This document shows, one piece after another, positions 8,014-17,610 of a stretch of DNA of 64,000 bases. The DNA comes from Actinospica durhamensis (lineage in GTDB: Bacteria > Actinomycetota > Actinomycetes > Streptomycetales > Catenulisporaceae). Within the stretch, counting starts at the first letter, position 1, and each line of letters begins with the position of its first letter. The notes beneath the pieces were generated by a model, which worked only from the letters and a program-made list of their open reading frames with translations, made no database searches and was not told the DNA's origin. The position numbers were made by a program, and so were the translations under genes. Location: contig NZ_JAGSOG010000008.1 in assembly GCF_018139695.1 (NCBI RefSeq), positions 16,990 through 80,989 of the forward strand, read 5' to 3'.

Positions 8014-8981
8014 TCAGTCGGCCACGGTGAGGACGATCTTGCCGCGGGTACGGCCGGCCTCGACGCGGGCGTGGGCCGCGCCGGCCTGCTCCAGCGGGAA
8101 GGTCTCCTCCACCTCGACGGTGACCTTCCCGGCGTCGATCAGGCCTGCGATCGTCGCCAACGCCGCGCCGTCCGGCTCCACCAGGTACGGGGTGACGCGC
8201 ACACCGGCCGCCTCGGCGGCGTGGGCCAGTTCCGGGGAGACACCGGCCGGAACGGCGACCAGCAGGCCGCCACGACGCAGCGTCTTGAGCGAACGCGTGC
8301 CGGTCCGGTCATGGGCGTCGCCGACCAGGTCGATGACGACATCGACTCCTGAGACGGCGTCCTCGAAGCGGGTGGTGGTGTAGTCGATGGTCTCGTCGGC
8401 GCCGAGTTCCTTGAGCCAGGCGTGGCGCGCGGCGCCGGCGGTGGCGATCACGTGGGCGCCGAGGTGCCGGGCGAACTGGACCGTGAAGTGGCCCACCCCG
8501 CCGGCGGCGGCCGTGATCAGGACCCGCTGCCCGGCCCGCACGTGGGCGGTGTCGACCAGGGTCTGCCACGCGGTCAGCGCGGCCAGCGGCACGGCGCCCG
8601 CGTGAACGTGGTCGAGGGTGGCCGGCTTGCGGGCGAACTGCGGGCCGGTGCGGTCACGTACTCGGCGTAGGCGTTCGCGGCGCGCGGGAACCACGGCATC
8701 CCGTACACCTCGTCGCAGACCTTCAGCGTGGTCACGCCGAAGCCGACCTCCTCCACCACGCCTGACACGTCCCAGCCGACGGTGAACGGCGGCTCGCCCA
8801 GCACCCCGGCCATCCCGGTGCCACCACGTGTCTTGCAGTCCACCGGGTTGATCCCGGCCGCGTGCACCCGCACCAGCACCTCGGTCGGCAGCGGCACCGG
8901 GCGCGCGACCTCCTCGACGGTCAGCACCTCCGATCCGCCGAACCGCCTGACCGTGACAGCCCTCATGGTGTGCTCGTTCAT
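8014..8981 (-). pseudogene. NADPH:quinone-oxidoreductase-like (zinc-type ADH superfamily), single frameshift
   Basis: Two overlapping frames together encode one medium-chain reductase of about 320 residues. The N-terminal frame from ATG 8981 (strong ribosome binding site GAGGAAAAC) has the GroES-like domain: FGGSEVLTVEEVARP, GINPVDCKTRGG, GWDVSGVVEEVG. It is correct up to AEYVTAPAR. The sequence then continues one frame over as QFARKPATLDHVHAGAVPLAALTAWQTL, with Rossmann motif AAAGGVGHFTVQFAR and a normal C-terminus ending TRGKIVLTVAD. One missing base near 8636-8646 explains the break; everything else is intact, so it is either a very recent mutation or a sequencing error. Zinc ligands are absent, as in the quinone oxidoreductase group. 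It is divergent from the GlxA/AraC regulator, a probable controller. Confidence 0.85.
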
Positions 8982-9108
8982 GTTTTCCTCGCTCACGTCC
9001 GTATCGCTTCTTCTTCCACCGGGATCACGTCCCGGTGGAAGAAACAGTGGCGTTTGCCGGCGACGGTGGGTGAGTGGCCGGATAGCCATCTGTCGTACTA
9101 TTCAGGCC

Positions 9109-10092
9109 ATGCCGCCGCATCATGTCGCCGTTCTCGCCCTCGACGGGGTCCTGCCTCTGGACCTCGGCATCCCAGCCCGGGTGTTCAACGAGGCCCGCGA
9201 ACCGGACGGGACCCGTCTGTACTCCGTCAGCACCTGCTCCCTCGGCGGCCGCCCGGTGCGCACACACGAGGACTTCCGCATCGTCGTCGACCACGACGAG
9301 TCGGTGCTGGAGACCGCGGACACCGTCGTGCTCGCCACGCAGGAACCCGGCGAGCACCTGCTCGCGACCGGAGCGCTGCCCGAAGAACTCGCCGCGGCGC
9401 TGAAGCGGATCAGGCCACGAACCCGCATCGTGAGCCTGTGCACCTCGGCCTTCCTGCTGGGGGCGGCCGGGCTGCTGGACGGCCGGCGGGCCACCACCCA
9501 CTGGGCGCTGTGTGACGCGTTGGCCCGGCTGTTTCCCGGCGTCGAGGTCGATCCGGACGTGCTGTTCGTCGACAACGGGCGCATTCTGACCTCCGCCGGC
9601 GGAGCGGCCGGCATAGACCTGTGCCTTCACCTGGTCCGGCTGGACCACGGAGCCGCAGTGGCCTCGGCCGCCGCTCGGCGCTGCGTGGTGGCGCCGTGGC
9701 GTGAGGGCGGCCAGGCGCAGTTCATCGAGCATCCGGTTCCGCAGGACACCGACCGCTCCACTTCGGCGACCCGGCAGTGGGCACTGGACCGCCTGGCTGA
9801 GCCGATCGCCCTCGAGGACATGGCCCGGCACGCGCATATGAGTGTGCGCACGTACACCCGGGGGTTCCGCAGCGAGGTGGGCAGCAGCCCACTGAAGTGG
9901 CTGGCGCAGCAGCGGCTGACGCACGCGCGCCTGCTGCTGGAATCCACCGACCTGACCGTCGCGCGGATCGCCACTGCCTGCGGCTTCGGCGACCCCGTCG
10001 CCCTGCGCAAGCACTTCTACGCGCAACTGGGCCTGTCGCCACTGGCCTACCGTCGCGCCCACAACGCGCCGAAGCCGACGGCGGCACGGTGA
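9109..10092 (+). CDS. GlxA-family AraC-type transcriptional regulator
   Basis: A 327-residue regulator. Residues ~4-170 form a DJ-1/PfpI-like domain (HHVAVLALDGVLPLDLGIP, ... RIVSLCTSAFLLGAAGLLDG, THWALCDALARLFP), usually without catalysis in this family. Residues ~215-320 contain two AraC helix-turn-helix units (ALEDMARHAHMSVRTYTRGFR; LTVARIATACGFGDPVALRKHF). The start is taken at ATG 9109, where similarity begins, although the frame is open from 8728. It diverges from the frameshifted quinone oxidoreductase with 127 bp between, and probably regulates it; ligand unknown. Confidence 0.9.
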   Translation: MPPHHVAVLALDGVLPLDLGIPARVFNEAREPDGTRLYSVSTCSLGGRPVRTHEDFRIVVDHDESVLETADTVVLATQEPGEHLLATGALPEELAAALKRIRPRTRIVSLCTSAFLLGAAGLLDGRRATTHWALCDALARLFPGVEVDPDVLFVDNGRILTSAGGAAGIDLCLHLVRLDHGAAVASAAARRCVVAPWREGGQAQFIEHPVPQDTDRSTSATRQWALDRLAEPIALEDMARHAHMSVRTYTRGFRSEVGSSPLKWLAQQRLTHARLLLESTDLTVARIATACGFGDPVALRKHFYAQLGLSPLAYRRAHNAPKPTAAR

Positions 10093-10226
10093 CCACTCGG
10101 CCGGATCGGAGCGAGCGGCGATCGAGTGGGCGCCGCGAAACGGGGCGGAGCTGAGGAGCTGAGCGGCACGACGGAGTTGACGACGGCAGCGTGGGATATG
10201 TAGCCATGAAGAGCACGGCTTAACTC

Positions 10227-10265
10227 AATCAGCGGGTTCGGGGCTCGAGTCCCTGACGGCGCACC
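10227..10265 (+). tRNA. tRNA-Lys 3'-end remnant (not a functional tRNA)
   Basis: The 39 nt from AATCAGCGGG to the CC of the acceptor end match, as I recall it, the 3' half of actinobacterial tRNA-Lys: anticodon-stem 3' side, variable loop, T arm and acceptor strand. The T stem (39-43 with 51-55 in the last two digits) pairs, but the loop reads CTCGAGT instead of TTCGAGT. No matching 5' acceptor strand (GCGCCGT-like) or anticodon loop lies upstream; only scattered likeness (TAGC, AGAGCA) remains. This is a typical footprint of an integrase attachment site or tRNA gene decay. Confidence 0.55.
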
Positions 10266-10459
10266 GGTTTTCTCCAGGGGCGACACCGGCTGACGGTGCG
10301 GCCGTGTCGACTCCATTCGCAGAGCTCGGCCCTTCGGCCGTGCGCTTCGTATGCCGATTTCCGCGCGCTGGTATGCCCGTGCCACATAATTGCATTCGGT
10401 TCATCGAGCTCCCGGCAGAACTGCCGCGCTTCCGCGCGAAGATCGATGGGGTCAATCAC
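10229..10459 (-). CDS. Short hypothetical ORF, antisense to tRNA remnant (doubtful)
   Basis: A 76-codon leftward frame from GTG 10459. The first ~45 residues (LRAEARQFCRELDEPNAIMW, then HGHTSARKSAYEAHGRRAEL) look like real protein. The last ~30 are antisense to the tRNA-Lys remnant (ending RQGLEPRTR). It may be the leftover end of a gene from a mobile element that used this tRNA. No domain is recognised and the ribosome binding site is poor. An overlapping frame in the same interval is clearly noise. Confidence 0.25.
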   Translation of the reverse strand: MIDPIDLRAEARQFCRELDEPNAIMWHGHTSARKSAYEAHGRRAELCEWSRHGRTVSRCRPWRKPVRRQGLEPRTR

Positions 10460-10492
10460 AGGTGACTGCGGTTGAAGATCCCATGGTTACCA

Positions 10493-10521
10493 TTGATCAA
10501 AGCCCTGAGTCATGATATTGT
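10493..10521 (+). promoter_or_regulatory. Sigma-70-type promoter of the small secreted protein gene
   Basis: A -35 box TTGATC (10493-10498) and a -10 box TATTGT (10516-10521) are separated by exactly 17 bp, about 40 bp upstream of the ATG at 10561. This is a housekeeping-like promoter in an AT-richer stretch. Confidence 0.6.
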
Positions 10522-10560
10522 CACTCCGCTTCTGTGCATGCTGATACACATGGAGGTATC

Positions 10561-10986
10561 ATGGCTCATCGTTTCGCACGGGCGACTGTGGGGGCCGCGA
10601 CTCTGGGGCTCGGGTTGGTCGGCACTGCGGGGATTGCGGCCGCGGTCACGGTCCATCCACTGACCGCGTCCAACTGCGGTACCCAGTACAACTATGCGAC
10701 CTGCATCTACATCCAAGGTTCCGGCCCGTACGTGTCGTACTGGCAGGCGACGAGTGTCGATCAGGTGGGCACGCTGGAGACTCGTTTCGTCTCGCTCGAC
10801 GGACCCAACGGATTCCACGTGTGCTCCGGAAACCTCGTGAAGCTCTCCGGGATCTACACGGAATCGGCCTGCACGGGATCGCCGGACAAGAACGAACCCA
10901 CCGGCACCTACTGTGCCCGCACCTACGTGTACGGCAACGGCAGCGGCTACTTCACCGACGGAACCGACTGCACCGACGTTTCATAG
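10561..10986 (+). CDS. Small secreted Cys-rich protein
   Basis: A 141-residue exported protein of unknown function. The ATG at 10561 follows a good ribosome binding site (TGGAGG), preferred over an in-frame start at 10534. A signal peptide spans ~1-28 (MAHRFARATVGAATLGLGLV, then GTAGIAAA). The mature ~113 residues contain six cysteines (in SNCGT, ATCIY, HVCSG, SACTG, TYCAR, TDCTD), consistent with three disulfides, and are rich in Tyr, Gly, Ser and Thr. Such small beta-rich actinomycete exoproteins are often hydrophobic-surface, inhibitor-like or toxin-like; I cannot choose. It is followed after 63 bp by an ABC exporter pair, but the intervening spacing leaves co-transcription uncertain. Confidence 0.75.
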   Translation: MAHRFARATVGAATLGLGLVGTAGIAAAVTVHPLTASNCGTQYNYATCIYIQGSGPYVSYWQATSVDQVGTLETRFVSLDGPNGFHVCSGNLVKLSGIYTESACTGSPDKNEPTGTYCARTYVYGNGSGYFTDGTDCTDVS

Positions 10987-11049
10987 CCCACCGGGGCCGG
11001 TCGGCGCGTGTGGCCCCGCTCCGTTCGACGCGAGGACTGGACAGGAACC

Positions 11050-11955
11050 ATGAGCGGACCGCCCGTCGCGCTGGCGCGCGAGCTTTCGAAGTCCTTCGGG
11101 CGCACCAGGGCGTTGGACGGGTGCACTCTGGAGATCCCGGCCGAAGGCATCGTGGGACTGCTGGGCCAGAACGGCGCCGGAAAGACCACGCTCATGCGCG
11201 TCCTCGCCGGCCTGGTGCGTCCGGACGCGGGTAGTGCGACGGTGTGCGGGCACAGACCCGGCACGACCGCTGCGGCCAGGCGCATCGGCGTCACGATCGA
11301 GGGGCCTGCCTTCTATCCGTGGCTCAATGCCCGACGCAACCTGCTGGCCGCGCATCGTTCCTGGGGCCGCGACCTGGACAGGGGCGCCATCGAGTCCGCG
11401 CTGCGGCGCACCGGCATCGAGGAGATCGCCGGCCGCCGAGCAGGTACCTACTCCCAGGGTCAACGCCAGCGCCTGGCTCTGGCCGTCGCCATCGCCCACG
11501 AGCCCGACCTGCTGATCCTGGACGAACCCGGCAACGGCCTGGACCCGGACGGCATCGCCGACCTGCGTGCGCTGCTGCTCGCCGAGCGCGAGCGTGGCGC
11601 CACCGTGCTCATCTCCAGCCACCTGCTCGCCGAACTCGAAGGGTTCTGCGACACGGTCGTCATGATGCACCGCGGCAGGGTGCTCGGATCCCGACCGGTG
11701 CGGCAGCCCGACCACGAGCGCTCCTTCGTCGTGGAACTCGCCTCCGCCGACGTGGGCGCCGCGGCTGCCGCCTTCGAGCGCTCAGGGCACCGCGTGAGCG
11801 GCGGAGGCGGTACCCGCCTGCACGTCGAGATCGACTCCGGGCAGGCGGTCGTACGGGTGCTCTCGACCGCGGGGATCGCGCCCGAGTCGGTGGCGCCGCG
11901 CCGAGAGAGCCTGGAGGCGTTCTACTTCGCCAGCTTGAAGGAGGCCGGGGAATGA
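11050..11955 (+). CDS. ABC exporter ATP-binding protein
   Basis: A 301-residue ATPase of the CcmA/drug-exporter type. Walker A is GQNGAGKTT (residues 39-47), the signature loop is the variant YSQGQRQR in place of LSGGQ, Walker B is LLILDEP and the H-loop is ISSH. The C-terminal ~80 residues form the accessory region common to ABC-2 partner ATPases. Start at ATG 11050 (AGGAACC upstream) rather than the in-frame 11008. Its stop overlaps the permease start by 4 bp (ATGA), showing a coupled pair. Such systems often export or give immunity to peptides or antibiotics; the cargo here is unknown. Confidence 0.93.
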   Translation: MSGPPVALARELSKSFGRTRALDGCTLEIPAEGIVGLLGQNGAGKTTLMRVLAGLVRPDAGSATVCGHRPGTTAAARRIGVTIEGPAFYPWLNARRNLLAAHRSWGRDLDRGAIESALRRTGIEEIAGRRAGTYSQGQRQRLALAVAIAHEPDLLILDEPGNGLDPDGIADLRALLLAERERGATVLISSHLLAELEGFCDTVVMMHRGRVLGSRPVRQPDHERSFVVELASADVGAAAAAFERSGHRVSGGGGTRLHVEIDSGQAVVRVLSTAGIAPESVAPRRESLEAFYFASLKEAGE

Positions 11956-12953
11956 GGCACATGCTGTCCGCGGAGATGCTCAAACTGCGGCGTCCGCTCA
12001 GTCTCGCGGTACTCCTGCTCGCCGCGGTCTTCGCCGGGTTCGCGATCCACGCCGAGCAGAGCGCCGGACGCAGCGCGATGGCGGCCGTGGCCGGCGCGCC
12101 GTCCGAACTGGCCTCCATCGAGACCGGCACGGTGACGATCGGCTCCGGCGCCGACGCCGTCTCGTGCACGTACGGCCGGCGCTACCCGGCCGGATCCGTG
12201 TGCGATCAGGAGCTGTCCGGGGTCATTTCGTCGAACGCGAAGATCCTGCTCAACTACGAGCAGACGCAGAACGCCGCGCACCTGGAACAGAGCCCGCTCG
12301 GGGTCGGGGTACAAGCCGGCGCGGTCATGACCTCGATGCTGGGCTTCCTGCTCGTCATGCTGCTCGCGGCCGGGCACGTCGGGGGCGAGTGGACCCACCG
12401 AACGGCGCGCACGATGCTGGCCGGCCAGCCCCGCAGGGTGCTCGCCATCGCCGTCAAGGCACTGAGCCTCTGGTTGGTGTGCGTTGCGGGGATGGCGGTC
12501 ATCTGGCTGGAACTCGCCGTCTTCGCCTGGTTCTACCGGGAGAATGCGCCCATACCCCTGGACTCGCAGCCCGCGTTCAACACGATGGCAGGGCTGATCG
12601 TGGTGGGTAAGGCGTGCGTCGTCCTCGCGGTCTACGCGCTGCTCGGCAGCGCGCTCGCCGCCGTCACCCGCGGGGTGCTCGGTGCGGTGGTCACGGGCCT
12701 GTCGGTCGGATTCGGCTCCGTGGCCGTCGGGTACTTCCTGCCCGGCGTATCGGCGATCGCCTTCACCCGCTGGGTCACCGGCTATATGGGGCTGGCCTCG
12801 CCTCGGATGATCGGAACCACCTCGTATTGGATCACCGCGGCCCAGTTCGGAGTCTCCACCGTGGGCGAGGGCCTGCTCGGCCTGGCGGTGATCGCCGGCA
12901 TCAGCGTCCTCGTCGGCGGGTATCTCTTCCATCGCGCGGACGTTCTCGTCTGA
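11952..12953 (+). CDS. ABC-2-type exporter permease
   Basis: A 333-residue membrane protein coupled to the ATPase before it. It has an N-terminal helix (LSLAVLLLAAVFAGFAIHA), an extracytoplasmic loop of ~80 residues with two cysteines, and then about five helices, including GVQAGAVMTSMLGFLLVMLL and the C-terminal LLGLAVIAGISVLVGGYLFH. GEWTHRTARTMLAGQPRR after the second helix is the coupling-type segment of ABC-2 permeases. The start at 11952 is fixed by the ATGA overlap, though the frame stays open from 11244. Substrate unknown. Confidence 0.9.
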   Translation: MRHMLSAEMLKLRRPLSLAVLLLAAVFAGFAIHAEQSAGRSAMAAVAGAPSELASIETGTVTIGSGADAVSCTYGRRYPAGSVCDQELSGVISSNAKILLNYEQTQNAAHLEQSPLGVGVQAGAVMTSMLGFLLVMLLAAGHVGGEWTHRTARTMLAGQPRRVLAIAVKALSLWLVCVAGMAVIWLELAVFAWFYRENAPIPLDSQPAFNTMAGLIVVGKACVVLAVYALLGSALAAVTRGVLGAVVTGLSVGFGSVAVGYFLPGVSAIAFTRWVTGYMGLASPRMIGTTSYWITAAQFGVSTVGEGLLGLAVIAGISVLVGGYLFHRADVLV

Positions 12954-13257
12954 AGTCCACCACGGTCGAGCGCGCGAATAAGCCCGATCAGCTGATTCTC
13001 GCTGAGATCAGCTCGCTTAGCTTCGACGAATCTTTGATGTATTTCATCCGCCTTGAGCCGCGCGGCAACCTCTTCGTTGCTGCGCGCCCATTTCTTCAGG
13101 TGTGCCCCGGCGGAGTGCCATTCTTCGTGAAGTCGCAGGTAAAGGGCGTGGCCGAGTGCTCGACCAGCACGGATACCCGCCGAACGCCGTTATCGACGAC
13201 GTCGCCGGGGAGAGAGATGGGGACCTGCGGGATCCGGTCAGGGAGGTCATCGCACCG
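12954..13257 (-). other. Intergenic region with a possible gene fragment
   Basis: On the minus strand from about 13164 to 12960 the translation is a plausible charged helical protein (LRLHEEWHSAGAHLKKWARS, then EEVAARLKADEIHQRFVEAK, RADLSENQLIGLIRALDRG). It has no start codon: the frame is preceded by a TAA at 13190-13192 and runs on into antisense of the permease. It may be a decayed gene truncated on both sides. No family is recognised. Confidence 0.3.
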
Positions 13258-14250
13258 CTACGCGTCGAGGCGGACCTCTTCGCGGGCGTCCAGGCGGACC
13301 CCTTCTCGGACGACCCCGTAGTGCATCTCCTTGAGCCGCTCCAGGGTCTCCTCCTGCAGGATCCGGTTCGTCCGCAGAAGATCGGCGATGACCGCAAGCG
13401 CGAACGACAGCGCCGCGGCCACGAGCAGGAAGATCCCGAGCATGAGCGACTGCAGGTGGTTGCCGCCGGAGTCGGTCGCGATCAGGATCGCGTACCGGAT
13501 GAACGGGATCAGGCCGACGACGCCGAAGAAGATGCCGAGCCCGGCGAAGAAGGCGAACGGCTTGAACATGAAGTAGCTGCGGGCGATCGCCTTGCCGGAC
13601 TGCAGCATGTGCTCGCCCATCGAGCTGAACAGGCGCGACTCGCGGGTTTTCGCGTTCGTGGTGATCGGGACGCTGGCGATCTTCATGCGCTTGTTGCCGG
13701 CCTGGATGATCGTCTCCATGCAGTAGCTGAACTGCGTGACGACGTTGAGCTTGATCAGGGCGTCCCGGCTGTAGGCCCGGAACCCGGAGGCGGCGTCCGG
13801 CAGATCCGTCTCGGCCGCGATGTTGACGACCTTGCTGCCGAACCGCTGCATCCGCTTCTTGAACGGCGAGAAGTGCTCGATCAGGTGCGTCTGGCGGTCG
13901 CCGATCGCGATGTCGGCTTCTCCGGCGAGGAGGGGAGCGAGCAGCGCCGGGATCATCGCCTGCGGGTACTGGTTGTCGCCGTCGGTGTTGACCACGATGT
14001 CGGCGCCCTGGCTCAGCGCGTAGTGAACGCCGTCGCGGAACGAGCGGGCGAGGCCCTGGTTGCGGACGTGGTGCACGAAGTGCGTGACGCCGTGCTCACG
14101 GGCGACCTCGACGGTGCGGTCGGTGGAGCCGTCGTCGATGATGAGCACGTGCAGCTCGTCGACACCGGGGATCGACTTCGGAATGCTGCCGAGAACGGCG
14201 GGAAGCGTCGCCTCCTCGTTGAGGCACGGGACCTGGACGAAGACCTTCAC
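13258..14250 (-). CDS. Family 2 glycosyltransferase with C-terminal membrane helices
   Basis: A 330-residue GT-A enzyme. From GTG 14250 (GAAAGG ribosome binding site) it begins VKVFVQVPCLNEEATLPAVL, the usual start of the polyprenyl-phosphate glycosyltransferase (DPM/ArnC/GtrB) group. Nucleotide-sugar motifs are IIDDGSTD (37-44) and TDGDNQ (DxD, D90/D92); SFRDGVHYALSQGAD and DAASGFRAYSRDAL also fit. Two membrane helices near residues ~250-310 anchor it, so it probably loads a sugar onto a lipid carrier at the inner face. The frame stays open to 14724, with a possible ATG near 14340, but upstream residues are low-complexity. The tail GVRLDAREEVRLDA is a small internal repeat. Confidence 0.88.
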   Translation of the reverse strand: MKVFVQVPCLNEEATLPAVLGSIPKSIPGVDELHVLIIDDGSTDRTVEVAREHGVTHFVHHVRNQGLARSFRDGVHYALSQGADIVVNTDGDNQYPQAMIPALLAPLLAGEADIAIGDRQTHLIEHFSPFKKRMQRFGSKVVNIAAETDLPDAASGFRAYSRDALIKLNVVTQFSYCMETIIQAGNKRMKIASVPITTNAKTRESRLFSSMGEHMLQSGKAIARSYFMFKPFAFFAGLGIFFGVVGLIPFIRYAILIATDSGGNHLQSLMLGIFLLVAAALSFALAVIADLLRTNRILQEETLERLKEMHYGVVREGVRLDAREEVRLDA

Positions 14251-14811
14251 AACGACCTTTCGGATGTTCGGATCGGACGGGTCCGGCCGGTGCAGGTCAG
14301 GCCGTCGCGAAGTTGGCTCAAGGGACGGCGACACCATCGACAGAGCCCCCCATCGACGATGACCTGACCGCGCGAGGACGATGACAGGATCGCACATCTC
14401 CCCGACCGTGGCGAGATCATGCCTGCGCGATCGGACGGTCACGACCAGGCATTCCTTCAGCGACCGCCGCCGAAGGCGCCACTTTTTGGCACCGGATCGT
14501 GACGCCGGGCACGCCGGTGTGCCGACGCGGGAACCCGTGTGCCGGGGCAAGGCCTCGCCGGCATGAAGATCGGCATCCGAGCCGTCGCGCGACCCGCCGG
14601 GCTCACCGGGCTCCCGGCCGGGCTGTGGGAGCCGAAATGCGAATGGATGCGGATTTCGCCCCACGAATCTGTTTATCGAACCCTGACTTCCGGCCGGTTC
14701 CGCGGGCTCAATCGGAGGCCGCATCCCGAGAACCTTCGGCGTCCTGGCTGTCGAAATGACCGTTTTGAGTGGTAATTTCGAATTTCCGAGATGGGCATCG
14801 TTATGCAGTTC
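14251..14811. other. Intergenic region, 561 bp
   Basis: It lies between two leftward genes. A 7-bp GGCTCCC/GGGAGCC hairpin (14609-14633) is a weak terminator candidate for the upstream membrane-protein gene, and an AT-rich patch at about 14760-14800 lies just after that gene's stop. Several open frames cross the region, but their composition is that of shadows. No RNA gene was recognised. Confidence 0.4.
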
Positions 14812-16095
14812 TCAGTAGCGTGTGCGGCTTTTGGGTAGAAGCCGCCAGAGAGCCGTTGACGTGATGACGCCCACGGCTAGGACGAGGCTGCTGGTATACC
14901 AGTCCGCGGTGGCGCTGGTGGAGTTCGCACCGGGCCCGTGTGCGGCGAAAGCGATCGCCGTGAATGTGCTGGCCACAGCCGTGAGCAGTGCACCGGTGTG
15001 CAGTGGGCCACGCAGGTGCCGCAGACGTTTGAGGCTCCAGTATCCGAAGAGGAGCAGGCACGCCCCGGCGGCGATCGCGGAATCGGTGTCGGTGGTGTAC
15101 CGCACGGCTGGGGCGTCCGCGGTGGCGTAGGTCCTCGAGCCCACGGTGATCGATGCCACGGTGCTGCCTCCGCCGCCCTGGATGACGGCGGAGACGGTCT
15201 GGGCCGTCTGGATCGCGGCCGGGAGGCTCGGACCGGGACCGAAATAGGCGTCGGCGAGGAAACTCGGGATGGGATAGTCCGGGGCGGGGCTGCCGGAGCC
15301 TTCTGCGGCGTCAAGCTGGAATTCCAAGCTGACACTTGACGCAGCGTTGCTGTCGGGCTCCGTGTAGTCGATCTGAGGCGTGAGGTCGGTGAGCAGGCAC
15401 CAGGTGTCGGCCGATGACGAGCCGAACTCGTAGAGTGTGCAGTGCTTCGCGGAGGTGGACGCGAGGGCCGCGGCGTGATCGGCGGCCCGTACGCGTACGG
15501 TGTTGTAGAGCCCGAACGCGCTTGCGCCGGCCGCGCAGAGGACGAGGATCGTCAGTGTCGCGCGCGCGGCCCGCCGTATCGGTTTCCACGTGTCGGTCGG
15601 GCTGCCCGATCGTTGCAGGATGGCCAGGTCTGCGTAGCTGAGGCGGTCGTGGGGATATGCGCGCTCCCAGCGGCCCCTGAGCGTTTCCAGGTCGGTGCGG
15701 AACTTTTCCATGGATGCGCCGTTGCGGCCTATCAACCCTGGAAGCACCGGGAGGGTACTGCCGTCTTGCAGGATGACTCGTGCGTACAGTCCGGCGCTCT
15801 TACCGGACCTGGCTTCGGTGGTGATGCCGGCTATCGAAGTCCAGGAGACCTTGCGGCGTATGACGTAGCAGTAGCGGGTGGTGAGTCCCGTCGCGGACGC
15901 CGTGGTCGAGGATCCCCAGAGGTAGAGCACCATGAGCAGGAGAAAAGGCGCGAAGAAGATGAGCTGGGTGAAATCGTGGCGAGCGCTCAGGAACCCGGTT
16001 CTGTTCAGCGCGGACGTGCCGAGCATCACCGCGGCCGCGGGGCCGATGGAGCCCCACCGGACGGCGGCCGGGTAGCTGAAGCGGACCGATTCCAT
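14812..16095 (-). CDS. Membrane protein with PH-like domain, unknown function
   Basis: A 427-residue protein. Two N-terminal helices (~17-65, including LIFFAPFLLLMVLYLWG) precede a short cytoplasmic region with a bacterial PH-like look (TGLTTRYCYVIRRKVSWTSI, then VILQDGSTLPVLPGLIG). A third helix (~185-205, ATLTILVLCAAGASAFGLY) leads into a ~140-residue extracytoplasmic domain with two cysteines, and at least three helices close the protein. The layout resembles actinobacterial 'PH domain-containing' membrane proteins. The neighbours give no functional clue. No catalytic motif is visible. Confidence 0.75.
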   Translation of the reverse strand: MESVRFSYPAAVRWGSIGPAAAVMLGTSALNRTGFLSARHDFTQLIFFAPFLLLMVLYLWGSSTTASATGLTTRYCYVIRRKVSWTSIAGITTEARSGKSAGLYARVILQDGSTLPVLPGLIGRNGASMEKFRTDLETLRGRWERAYPHDRLSYADLAILQRSGSPTDTWKPIRRAARATLTILVLCAAGASAFGLYNTVRVRAADHAAALASTSAKHCTLYEFGSSSADTWCLLTDLTPQIDYTEPDSNAASSVSLEFQLDAAEGSGSPAPDYPIPSFLADAYFGPGPSLPAAIQTAQTVSAVIQGGGGSTVASITVGSRTYATADAPAVRYTTDTDSAIAAGACLLLFGYWSLKRLRHLRGPLHTGALLTAVASTFTAIAFAAHGPGANSTSATADWYTSSLVLAVGVITSTALWRLLPKSRTRY

Positions 16096-16194
16096 GATGG
16101 TGAATATAGTCCGCCTGATAGTCCGCCTGAGGAGCAGTCACCCAGGGGTACAGCTCGTCGACACGCGCCGACCCCTGCGCTTCGACGTCGCGGG

Positions 16195-17610
<1,416 letters not shown>

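Larger units (their letters stand above)
10093..10560. other. AT-richer junction region
   Basis: This 468-bp region between the AraC-type regulator and the small secreted protein is visibly richer in A+T from about 10370 onward. It contains a tRNA-Lys 3' fragment, a short leftward frame antisense to it, and a good promoter for the gene at 10561. It reads like the edge of an acquired segment. Confidence 0.5.

Noticed and set aside
10229..10455. A second leftward frame over the tRNA remnant
   Set aside because: Low-complexity product and out of frame with the only protein-like reading.
11244..11951. N-terminal extension of the ABC permease frame to 11244
   Set aside because: It overlaps the ATPase gene; the ATGA overlap at 11952 gives a normal permease length.
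13102..14367. Long rightward frame opposite the GT2 gene
   Set aside because: Acidic/Arg-rich shadow of the glycosyltransferase; a fragment (LDQHGYPPNAV) that recalled a type I restriction subunit is too short to support.
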